Assembly: GCA_029067085.1 (NCBI GenBank)
Contig: JAIEFE010000014.1
Span: 1 to 64,000 of the forward strand
DNA from: Lachnospiraceae bacterium
GTDB taxonomy: Bacteria; Bacillota; Clostridia; Lachnospirales; Lachnospiraceae
DNA length: 64,000 nucleotides
Direction of reading: 5' to 3'
Shown: positions 56,846 through 64,000 of the stretch, in pieces
Numbering within the stretch: position 1 is the first letter of the stretch
Layout: each line of letters starts with the position of its first letter
The notes under the pieces: model-generated
Told to the model about the DNA's origin: nothing
The model's input: only the letters and a program-made list of their open reading frames with translations
Database searches by the model: none
Position numbers and translations under genes: made by a program

Positions 56846-58546
56846 CTATATGTTCCACAGCTTCTCCAGAAGTTCTTCCTGCACCGACATTCTTCTTCTG
56901 AAATAATCCGCCGGTACCGCAAATCCCTGCTTTGTTCGATACAATATCTCTCTATTGATCACAGGTTCATAAGCCTTTTTTAATAATCCCTTTGCTTCTC
57001 CAGCAGGACATCTGTCTTCCTGCGATAGTGAAAAAGCAAATTCAACTATCCTTCGATCTAAAAATGGAACTCTGGATTCCAATGATACAGCCATGCTTAC
57101 ACGGTCAACCTTTGTTAAGATATCGCTGGGAAGATACGTCTTTAAATCCATGTACTGCATTCTGGTAACTGCAGGTAGATCCTTCCTGTAATATTTCCTA
57201 AAATACCAGAGTTTATCATAGTCCCTTGGAATCCGCAAGCGTTCTCTCAGCACTTTATCGTTTGCAGTCAATGTTGGAGCCATATTACTATTATACAAAT
57301 TTAAATCATCTAAGTATTTCCAGTCATATTTTCTATCCTTCCTAAACCTACAATATAATTTCGAAATTAATATATTATCATAACCCTTTTTTTGCTCTTT
57401 TTCTTCTAAAATACCATATCTGGAATAGCCACCAAATACCTCATCACTGCCATCTCCCGTCAGAACAACAATCACCTTATCCCGTGCCTCTCTGGACACA
57501 AGATAAGTTGGGAAAGCAGAAGTATCCGCAAATGGCTCATCGTACCATTGTTTCAAGCTTTCAAAATTTTCGTGAAAAACATCCCGATCAAATATCTTTT
57601 CATTTCGCCGAATCTGATACCTGACTGCTAACTGTCGTGCAAAGTTCAATTCATTATAAGGTGCCTCTTTAAAGCCAATAGAAAAACTCTCAATCTGCGG
57701 GTTAATCTGACTACTCTCATAAGTAATGATACTGGAATCAACGCCACCACTTAAGAACACTCCCACCGGCACATCTGCTGCCATCTGCTCCTTAACCGAC
57801 TGCCGAATTAATTCTCTTACCTCACAGATTAAATCCTCTTGCTTTCTCTGTACTCCCCTCGTCCCATTTATATTTAATTTCCAGTATGCACCATTTTTAA
57901 TAATCTTTTGAGAATATACATCAAACTCTAATCGATATGCCGGTAATAGTTTGTAGGCGTTTTTATACATCGTCTTTGGTTCCGGAATATAAATATAATT
58001 CAGATAATCATAAATTGCCGTATTGTCAATCTGTAAGGATATGTCACTACACATATTGATAATACCTTTCAATTCGGAGGAAAATCCAAAATTTCTCCCA
58101 TCATAATAATAATAAAGCGGCTTTATTCCCAACCGATCCCTATACAGCCTGACAGTTCCACTCCTGCCTTCTCTCTTATCGTAAATGGCGATTGCAAACA
58201 TGCCATCAATTTTTGCAACAAATCTTTCTCCATACTCCAAGTAGGCATTTAAAATCACTTCTGTATCTGAGTTGGAAGAAAATTGATAACCTCTTTTTTC
58301 CAATTGACGACGCAATTTTTGATAACCGTAAATTTCTCCATTATATACAATAGCCACCTGATTATCTTTACTAAACATCGGCTGCATCCCGTTTTCTGAT
58401 AAATCAATGACTGCCAGCCTCGTAAATGCCAGACAAAAATCTTCCAATTTGGTGACCTTAGTCCCATCTGGTCCTCTATGCTTCATACATTCAATTCCTT
58501 TTATGTAATTCCACCTTGGATTATTTCCGCCCAATATACCACACAT
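56846..58546 (-). CDS. glutamine-hydrolysing asparagine synthase-type amidotransferase
   Basis: 566 residues. N-terminal class II glutaminase with catalytic Cys2 (MCGILGGNNP), RHRGPDG-like MKHRGPDG and VYNGEIYGY; C-terminal ATP-pyrophosphatase domain with PP-loop FLSGGVDSSII. In glycan loci such AsnB/WbpS-like enzymes amidate uronic acids or other sugar carboxylates, so a glycan role is more probable than asparagine supply. RBS AGGAG lies 8 bases before the ATG, immediately after a gene remnant. Confidence 0.9.
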   Translation of the reverse strand: MCGILGGNNPRWNYIKGIECMKHRGPDGTKVTKLEDFCLAFTRLAVIDLSENGMQPMFSKDNQVAIVYNGEIYGYQKLRRQLEKRGYQFSSNSDTEVILNAYLEYGERFVAKIDGMFAIAIYDKREGRSGTVRLYRDRLGIKPLYYYYDGRNFGFSSELKGIINMCSDISLQIDNTAIYDYLNYIYIPEPKTMYKNAYKLLPAYRLEFDVYSQKIIKNGAYWKLNINGTRGVQRKQEDLICEVRELIRQSVKEQMAADVPVGVFLSGGVDSSIITYESSQINPQIESFSIGFKEAPYNELNFARQLAVRYQIRRNEKIFDRDVFHENFESLKQWYDEPFADTSAFPTYLVSREARDKVIVVLTGDGSDEVFGGYSRYGILEEKEQKKGYDNILISKLYCRFRKDRKYDWKYLDDLNLYNSNMAPTLTANDKVLRERLRIPRDYDKLWYFRKYYRKDLPAVTRMQYMDLKTYLPSDILTKVDRVSMAVSLESRVPFLDRRIVEFAFSLSQEDRCPAGEAKGLLKKAYEPVINREILYRTKQGFAVPADYFRRRMSVQEELLEKLWNI

Positions 58547-58557
58547 CAGCCATTCTC

Positions 58558-58721
58558 CTATTTACCATTCTTTACAAATAAATATTGATTACAGCCTCCA
58601 TACCATCTTCCTGGAGCCATTAGTTTCCTCAGTTCAAGTAAAAAGAAATAATCGTCTCGGGTGTAGCATATTCAAATGAATATCCTCCGACCCAGTCAAC
58701 GAGATCTGTATATTCGTTCAT
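58558..58721 (-). pseudogene. remnant of a SAM methyltransferase C-terminus
   Basis: Two overlapping fragments in different frames. Frame one, from ATG 58721, contains EYTDLVDWVGGYSFEYATPE and stops at TGA after ISFYLN. Frame two, ending at 58558, contains LRKLMAPGRWYGGCNQYLFV. Together they reproduce the C-terminus of a class I methyltransferase type (DW-GGYPFE-A-PE ... GCNQFVF pattern) with a deletion or frameshift in between. The N-terminal 150-200 residues are missing; the propeller-like gene lies where they would have been. Confidence 0.75.
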
Positions 58722-58732
58722 TCACCTTCTTT

Positions 58733-59944
58733 TTACTCACTTTTTAGTTTACTCCATATTTGTTGCCCTATATTTTCCTCCAATTTCGCCCTTGGAATAT
58801 ACTGCTTCTGTCCATAATCCAAACAATCATACAGTGAAAAATAGTCATTCGTTTCGCTTTGTGGATATTCATTGTATAATTTATCGATAATCATCTCTCT
58901 ATAGTTAATGATCTTCTTTTTATCAATTAATAATTCTTCTCCCCGTACTTCTCCCGACTTCGGGTCATAAATCAATATCATATTGCCACTGCATGGGAAA
59001 AAACAGATCTTTTCACCTATCATTTCCACAGACCAGAAACTACTGATAAACTTCGAAGTCTTTTTATATTCATAAAAAAGAAATTTTTCAGGAAGTGCAA
59101 AAGCTCTTTCTATTTTTTTTTCTGCCCTGTTTAATTTCATAATTGCGTCAATACCCCATCCTAAAACAAATACATCATCGCCATAACACACACATCTGGC
59201 ATATGGCGGCATTTGATATTCCTGCCCCTTATTCACCAATTCTTCATCTGTAATGAGATATACAGATACTTCATTCTCTTCAACTGACCACTCGTAGATT
59301 TCCGTAGAGTTCGCAACATAAAGCCATATCTGTTTCCCATTATCCCCAATAATAATTCCATTCAGAACAGGCATTTCCCGCTCTATAAAGTTTCCTTTTT
59401 CTACATCAATTTGCAACAGAAATTTCAAATCACTGGTCTGCACAAAAGAAAAATTATCATATGACTGTTCCAGTTTCCATACTAGCGTCGGATAGTCTTT
59501 TATCTTTTCACTTAAATCATCATCCTTCTGTATCTGATGACTCTCCAAATCCAGTACATATACTCCGAGAGATGTATCTGACAGAAAAATCCACACCTTT
59601 TTCACCGAAACTATAATTTTAGCTACACTAAAATTAATATTCTTCTGATCCACATAATCCGAATTGAATAGCACTTTTTCATCCTTATTTGATTGTGTGT
59701 TATATATTCCTATAAAATTACCGTATCCTGGGAAAAAAAACAGTTCTTTATCGTTTTCTACCACAAAATCACCGAATAATATCTTCTGTTGTGTCTGATA
59801 TTCCAAAAAAGCATCCAAATGCCGAATAGAACGAGTTTGTATGTCAAATCGAAAAAGAGAATTAAAATCTATATTAAAAAAATAAACACCACCATCTATT
59901 TCATAGACATTTTTTGCGCCCAGATGTATTTGTCCGCCATTCAT
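58733..59944 (-). CDS. beta-propeller-like cytoplasmic protein of unknown function
   Basis: About 403 residues with repeated strand-rich units of roughly 45-50 residues containing aromatic-glycine turns (FFFPGYGNFIGIYNT, VWIFLSDTSLGVYVLDL, DVFVLGWGIDAIMKLNRA, ICFFPCSGNMILIYDPK), which suggests a six- or seven-bladed propeller. There is no signal peptide once the start is placed at 59944 (AAAAGG upstream). Very AT-rich. The family is not recognised; a role in recognising or scaffolding glycan enzymes is possible. Confidence 0.65.
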   Translation of the reverse strand: MNGGQIHLGAKNVYEIDGGVYFFNIDFNSLFRFDIQTRSIRHLDAFLEYQTQQKILFGDFVVENDKELFFFPGYGNFIGIYNTQSNKDEKVLFNSDYVDQKNINFSVAKIIVSVKKVWIFLSDTSLGVYVLDLESHQIQKDDDLSEKIKDYPTLVWKLEQSYDNFSFVQTSDLKFLLQIDVEKGNFIEREMPVLNGIIIGDNGKQIWLYVANSTEIYEWSVEENEVSVYLITDEELVNKGQEYQMPPYARCVCYGDDVFVLGWGIDAIMKLNRAEKKIERAFALPEKFLFYEYKKTSKFISSFWSVEMIGEKICFFPCSGNMILIYDPKSGEVRGEELLIDKKKIINYREMIIDKLYNEYPQSETNDYFSLYDCLDYGQKQYIPRAKLEENIGQQIWSKLKSE

Positions 59945-59986
59945 AATCCTTTTCCCCCCTACCGCCTGTATATATATCATAAACAC

Positions 59987-60862
59987 TTATATATTATTTT
60001 GAACATATGATTCTATTACCGCATCCATTGGCGTGAATTTATATCCCGTTCTTTCTTTGAACTTACGATTATCCAGACTTACATCCATAGGTCTTCTCTC
60101 TTTAAAACCAAATTCTGTCGCTTCACACTCTTCAATCTTATATTCATCTGCACCTGCCATTTCAAAAAACTTCTCCGCCAGTTCTTTTCTGCTATAAGAA
60201 ACATCACCGGATATATTATATATTCCACACAAATCCATATTCTTTACAATACAGCTGGCCTGATAAATATCTTCTATACTGACGAAAGACATCTTATTGC
60301 CTTTTATACATCTGATAATTTCATGCTTTTTTTGTAATTGTTCCCATTGCCAGAGTACATTTTGATCAATCCTTTCCGTGTGAACCACTTTAGAAATTCT
60401 AAACACACATACAGTTGGTTCATACTCTACTATATGCTTCTCCATCTCCTCCTTCATATAACCATATTGATTGATGGGGTTCGTAGAATCCTGTTCTGTA
60501 TAACTTCCTTTTACCCCATCAAAAACATATTCCGAGGAAAAGTAAATTACCTTTATATTCTGTGCTGTAAAGTATCGTATCAACTCTTTTGTTTTAACTA
60601 CGTTAATCTGATATGCAGATTCGCGTTCCAACAGACATTGGTCAATCTGAGCCATCGCAATGCAAATAATCGCAAGTACTGGCTTATCCATTCTCCCCTG
60701 TAAAACACTGTCTATATCATCCTTCAATATGTCATAGTAAATCAATTCATCATTTATGTTCCTTACATGTCCCGTCCCTACTACATCCAGCCCCTCCTCT
60801 TTCATCCGCTTATACAGATAACTTCCTATACTGCTATTGGCCCCTATTATTAAATATTGCAT
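59987..60862 (-). CDS. RmlD-like NAD(P)-dependent sugar-nucleotide reductase
   Basis: About 291 residues. GANSSIGSYLYKRMKEEGLD binds the cofactor, followed by YFSSEYVFDGVKGSYTEQD, the NQYGYMKEEMEK containing the catalytic Tyr-x3-Lys, and GIYNISGDVSYSRKELAEKF. This is the dTDP-4-dehydrorhamnose reductase (RmlD) branch, so it probably makes a 6-deoxy or reduced NDP-sugar. No RmlABC genes are in the window. Start at 60862 after AGGAGGTTGAT. Confidence 0.82.
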   Translation of the reverse strand: MQYLIIGANSSIGSYLYKRMKEEGLDVVGTGHVRNINDELIYYDILKDDIDSVLQGRMDKPVLAIICIAMAQIDQCLLERESAYQINVVKTKELIRYFTAQNIKVIYFSSEYVFDGVKGSYTEQDSTNPINQYGYMKEEMEKHIVEYEPTVCVFRISKVVHTERIDQNVLWQWEQLQKKHEIIRCIKGNKMSFVSIEDIYQASCIVKNMDLCGIYNISGDVSYSRKELAEKFFEMAGADEYKIEECEATEFGFKERRPMDVSLDNRKFKERTGYKFTPMDAVIESYVQNNI

Positions 60863-60863
60863 A

Positions 60864-61955
60864 TCAACCTCCTGTTTTATCATACACCGCGTAACAGACT
60901 GTTTCATCCAATCGATCTGTATAGTTTCTGATATATAACTTATATTCCGGACATAATTTATGAATTAATAATGGTATTTCCCATAAATCTTCCAGTTTAT
61001 GATAAATACAGATTGCCAATTTAGGCTTGTATCTCTTAATAATTTCCCTGCCGCCGGTCAACGCCTCCTTTTCGCTTCCTTCAATGTCCATTTTGATGAA
61101 AGTTACTTCATCTTCCGGCTCAATAACTGAATCCAGTTTCCTTACTTGTATTTCACAATTACCGTCTTCAGCTATTTCTGAAGTAGTTCCTTTTCCTTCT
61201 CTAAAACGTAAAGTCTCATCATTGTTCCAGTTTCCATACGGAAATATACTTATTCGATTATCACATGCATACTTGTTTTCCATGATTTTGCAGTTATTTA
61301 TTTCAGGCTCAAAAGCATATATTTTTTTATAAACATCATTTGTCTGTTTTTTGAATACCTCAATAGTATCGCCTGTATATGCACCACAATCAACAAATAT
61401 TTCCTGTTCCGATAATGTAAAAGTATCTACACAATCATTCGCGTCTTCTGTAGGAAAGTATTGGCAGTCTCCCTGTGTTCTCGACAATACTTCAATGTTT
61501 CCCGTTTCATATACCTCGTAAATAGATTTATATATATATTTAGACAGATCGTCCTGAAGTAAATCATAAACCTTTTGTATCTTTTCATTATTCTTTGCAA
61601 AAGAATCCGAAGCGATATCATCAATCAGCAATTCCGCAAAAAAATAAATATTCCGGGCAGCTACTCCGTTTTCCATCAGTCTTCTCGACATGTTATTAAT
61701 TGCGTATGTTGTTATAATAAATACGCAATTCTCTTTCTTTTCTTCATCAATATCGGAAATAGGACACACAGGCTTATCACAATAATCGGAATTGCCTGCA
61801 TCGTCAATAAAACCCAGTACATTGTCAGCTAAATTAAATAATTTTAAATTGCTAATTGCCGCCTTTCCTCTTCTGCCGGCTCCATACAAAAAAATATTCC
61901 TCTCCCTGATGGGACTCAGTAAAATGCGTAACCGTTCAAATCTTTCTTCTTTCAT
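60864..61955 (-). CDS. FkbM-family methyltransferase with N-terminal Rossmann module
   Basis: 363 residues. Residues 15-110 hold the recurrent module (RNIFLYGAGRRGKAAISNLK, GFIDDAGN, VFIITTYAINNMSRR). Residues 180-345 hold the FkbM methyltransferase: EIFVDCGAYTGDTIEVFKKQ, IYAFEPEINN and TFIKMDIEGSEKEAL. FkbM enzymes O-methylate sugars or polyketides. It ends one base before the start of the RmlD-like gene. Confidence 0.87.
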   Translation of the reverse strand: MKEERFERLRILLSPIRERNIFLYGAGRRGKAAISNLKLFNLADNVLGFIDDAGNSDYCDKPVCPISDIDEEKKENCVFIITTYAINNMSRRLMENGVAARNIYFFAELLIDDIASDSFAKNNEKIQKVYDLLQDDLSKYIYKSIYEVYETGNIEVLSRTQGDCQYFPTEDANDCVDTFTLSEQEIFVDCGAYTGDTIEVFKKQTNDVYKKIYAFEPEINNCKIMENKYACDNRISIFPYGNWNNDETLRFREGKGTTSEIAEDGNCEIQVRKLDSVIEPEDEVTFIKMDIEGSEKEALTGGREIIKRYKPKLAICIYHKLEDLWEIPLLIHKLCPEYKLYIRNYTDRLDETVCYAVYDKTGG

Positions 61956-61989
61956 CTATTCACCCCGTCAAAAGCTACAATGTATAGTT

Positions 61990-62931
61990 TTATTCCTCTT
62001 CTCTAAAACTCCGATTCCAACAATCACAACCCCTGCACAACACTATGTCATTCCTGTTGCCATCCAAATGCATCTGCCTGTATTTTTTAATTTTTTCGCT
62101 ATTCCAGATTTCTTTAATGGAATTTCTATTTATATCTCCAATTTCATTATCCAGTTCTGTATCAATACAGCATAAACCAACTTTGCCCCCGGCATTAATC
62201 ACTGCCGTTGAAAACAGAGATATACAAGGTTCGTCAATCCAATGTTCCCGTACAGACGTATTATTATTCCACAACGCCGTTGTATGCTGCGGCATAACCT
62301 GTGCCAAATCCCCCTCCTGCAGATGCTGATTCCAAAATCTTAACCATTCGTCTATTTCATCATGCGTCTCTTCTAAATCAATCATTCTGACTCGGATCTG
62401 CGTCTGCGGCCTGACTTTGTCACGAACCTTTATAGCGTTAAGCGCATTTTCCATAACAGTCTCATAATTTAAGCCATGACGCACAATCTGATAAGTTTCT
62501 TTTTTTATGGAGTCAATTGATAAACGTAGATCATCCAAGCCCGCCTTCAATAAATTTTCACATCTGGTTTCGTTCAGCAATGATGCATTCGTGCTTAACA
62601 TTACCTTCTTTATGCCAATATCCTTGAGCGCTTTTATTCTGTCTTCCAGGTTCCTGTCCAATAACGGCTCACCCATCCATTGAATCGTTACCCCTTCGAT
62701 CCATTCCGTGTAGTCTTTCAATTCGTTGACAATCTTTTCAAATAATGCATCCCCCATGACCGATATGTGCTCGTTTTTACTAATTGCTTTTGTACACATA
62801 GGACATTGGGCATTGCATCTATCCGTAGTCTCGACTTCCACATATTTAGGGAACTTTTCACATTCCTCCAATTTTTCCACAAAAATCCTCTGTGCCATTT
62901 TTTGTTGCACATCATCCTGGACGTTATACAT
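61990..62931 (-). CDS. radical SAM/SPASM protein
   Basis: About 313 residues. The CX3CX2C motif CNAQCPMC (near residue 44) binds the radical-SAM cluster; GEPLLDR, KVMLSTNASLL and LRLSIDS follow. The C-terminal SPASM-type cysteines (GKVGLCCIDTE and LCRGCDCW) may bind an auxiliary cluster. Similar proteins without a dedicated peptide substrate occur in surface-glycan and flagellin-modification loci. Its ATG overlaps the stop of the cupin gene by one base; RBS GGAGGAG. Confidence 0.85.
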   Translation of the reverse strand: MYNVQDDVQQKMAQRIFVEKLEECEKFPKYVEVETTDRCNAQCPMCTKAISKNEHISVMGDALFEKIVNELKDYTEWIEGVTIQWMGEPLLDRNLEDRIKALKDIGIKKVMLSTNASLLNETRCENLLKAGLDDLRLSIDSIKKETYQIVRHGLNYETVMENALNAIKVRDKVRPQTQIRVRMIDLEETHDEIDEWLRFWNQHLQEGDLAQVMPQHTTALWNNNTSVREHWIDEPCISLFSTAVINAGGKVGLCCIDTELDNEIGDINRNSIKEIWNSEKIKKYRQMHLDGNRNDIVLCRGCDCWNRSFREEE

Positions 62932-63449
62932 TATTTCTCCTCCCACTGCTTTATTGCATAATCTATTTTTGCTTCATATTCCTCTATTTCTTTTTCCGAT
63001 GCATCTCTTGGGGCCCATTCGGGATAAGTAACCATATCAGGCATGAATTTTCCTTCACGCATTTCATAAAAAACAACCTGTTCCGAAATAGGCACTACTG
63101 CATGATAAATTCCTTTCTCAACTCTGCAAAGTTTCAAGCCCTTCGCTGAGGCTCTCATGATATCCCTAATATCCCCGTTCTCCTCAAATAGGATAATCCA
63201 TGCTTCCCCATACAAGATAATTTTTGTTTCAGCGCAGTGGTCATGCTTATCCGGCGGATAATAAAAGCCCTTTTCATTTACAAATATCATTTCCTGCACA
63301 TTGCTGTTCTCAGAGTCATGTAAACAATAGCGATACTTTCTCGACTCATTTTGTCTTGCTTTTCCAAGTAGTTCCTCTAAAAACCCATCATCCGCTTTTA
63401 CTACTTCATCCTTGATAAATTCATACCATTTTTGCGTGCTTTGGCTCAT
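62931..63449 (-). CDS. WbuC-like cupin-fold metalloprotein
   Basis: 172 residues. The N-terminal half contains RKYRYCLHDSENSNVQEM and YYPPDKHDHCAETKIILYGE, with His, Glu and later RVEKGIYHAVVP giving a cupin metal site. It resembles WbuC, a small cupin encoded in O-antigen-type loci whose reaction is not established. Located between a methyltransferase and the radical SAM gene. Confidence 0.8.
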   Translation of the reverse strand: MSQSTQKWYEFIKDEVVKADDGFLEELLGKARQNESRKYRYCLHDSENSNVQEMIFVNEKGFYYPPDKHDHCAETKIILYGEAWIILFEENGDIRDIMRASAKGLKLCRVEKGIYHAVVPISEQVVFYEMREGKFMPDMVTYPEWAPRDASEKEIEEYEAKIDYAIKQWEEK

Positions 63450-63461
63450 GTTTTCCCCCTA

Positions 63462-64000
63462 TTATTCAAAAAAAATAAAGCTATAATCCCCTGTATATCC
63501 CCACTGCTCATATAGCCATTCCCACTCATCCACGGCAAAATAACTCGCACACGTAATCTGCCAATACAACATATTAACCTCTTCCTCGTCATTTCTGAAA
63601 GATTCCACCATAATATAACTGTGTCCCTTGCTAACTCGTTCAATTTCCTGAACTGCCTTTTTCAAATCGTAAATCTTCAGATTATGCAAGGTAGTCAGGC
63701 TGATAACTAGGTCAAATTGATTGTCTTCATAAGGAAGATTCTGTGCTTCTCCATACTGCAGCCTGTCCCGAATTTCCTCTTTGGCATGCTCAAGCGCATA
63801 GTGGGAAATGTCAAGCCCGGATACCTCAAGCCCTGGAACCACCTGTGTCAACTCATACAACAAATGTGCCATTCCGCACCCAACATCAAGTACTTTTTGT
63901 CCTGCCTCCAAATGATAATAGTCTGCAATCTTCTGTGCTACCGGTCTCCATCTGCCATCATACCGATATCCGCCGTATCCGTATTTTCTTTCACCATCCC
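63462..64000 (-). CDS. class I SAM-dependent methyltransferase (partial, runs off right edge)
   Basis: The frame is open from the stop at 63462 to the end of the window without a start, so the N-terminus is missing. The upstream part reads GYGGYRYDGRWRPVAQKIAD, followed by the SAM-binding VLDVGCGMAHLLYELTQVVP, EVSGLDISHYAL and FDLVISLTTLHNLKIYDL. The C-terminus resembles the family to which the remnant at 58558-58721 belongs only loosely. Substrate unknown, probably a sugar or lipid-linked intermediate. Confidence 0.85.
   Translation of the reverse strand, partial: DGERKYGYGGYRYDGRWRPVAQKIADYYHLEAGQKVLDVGCGMAHLLYELTQVVPGLEVSGLDISHYALEHAKEEIRDRLQYGEAQNLPYEDNQFDLVISLTTLHNLKIYDLKKAVQEIERVSKGHSYIMVESFRNDEEEVNMLYWQITCASYFAVDEWEWLYEQWGYTGDYSFIFFE

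Noticed and set aside
28754..64000. A complete teichoic acid or O-antigen locus
   Set aside because: No flippase, Wzy-type polymerase, TagGH exporter or lipid-carrier priming transferase is visible, so only building-block and transfer steps can be claimed.

Overview
The window looks like a chromosomal segment of an anaerobic Firmicute, most likely a Lachnospiraceae-type Clostridia (inferred from gene content; no 16S is present). Supporting signs are the Ptb-Buk butyrate module, IMP synthesis split into separate AICAR transformylase and PurO-type IMP cyclohydrolase genes, an FMN-riboswitch-controlled RibU, DUF975/DUF3990/DUF3791 and SprA-type proteins, strong GGAGG ribosome binding sites, and a prfB gene read through a programmed frameshift. 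Nearly everything is on the minus strand; only three small genes (16.9-18.7 kb) are on the plus strand.

Layout. 0-0.4 kb: two tRNA-Ser genes with a strong promoter, possibly leading into an rRNA operon beyond the left edge. 0.5-8.7 kb: two lipoproteins, ispD, tsaD, rnz and the tsaE-tsaB-rimI group, the last headed by a promoter that seems to give a leaderless mRNA. 8.7-12.8 kb: a MacAB-like ABC exporter with an elaborate promoter region (two palindromic operators around a consensus promoter, then four TTACA repeats at 11-bp spacing before a second -10). 12.8-14.5 kb: ribU with FMN riboswitch, and a DUF3791/DUF3990 pair. 14.5-28.6 kb: housekeeping genes (tex, prfB, secA, buk, ptb, AICAR transformylase, IMP cyclohydrolase, guaB).

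28.7-64 kb: a long, unidirectional, tightly packed surface-glycan locus that becomes visibly more AT-rich past about 35.7 kb and runs off the right edge. Its first part makes activated building blocks: phosphoenolpyruvate mutase, phosphonopyruvate decarboxylase and 2-aminoethylphosphonate transaminase with a LicC/PntC-like cytidylyltransferase (predicted product CMP-2-aminoethylphosphonate), plus TarI/TarJ-like enzymes and a pentulose-phosphate epimerase (predicted product a CDP-pentitol, probably CDP-ribitol). A TagF/TarL-like polymerase and a LicD-family transferase are the likely users. The rest encodes GT2 and GT4 glycosyltransferases, sugar-nucleotide enzymes, an AsnB-type amidotransferase, methyltransferases, a radical SAM protein, a WbuC-type cupin and several unfamiliar proteins.

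The most unusual feature is a roughly 90-residue Rossmann-like module (hydrophobic strand, GxGxxG-like turn, acidic residue after strand 2, then a hydrophobic strand ending in a T/S-containing turn) found in eleven proteins of this locus: N-terminal, C-terminal or almost alone, attached to LicD, GT2, GT4, FkbM, DUF1796, TagF-like and alkaline-phosphatase-superfamily domains. Two paralogous soluble fusions of this module to an alkaline-phosphatase-superfamily domain, and a CBS/citrate-lyase-ligase-like fusion, are the best candidates for undescribed enzymes. No flippase, Wzy polymerase or ABC exporter for the glycan is in the window, so the acceptor (teichoic-acid-like polymer, flagellin or other protein, or glycolipid) is unknown.
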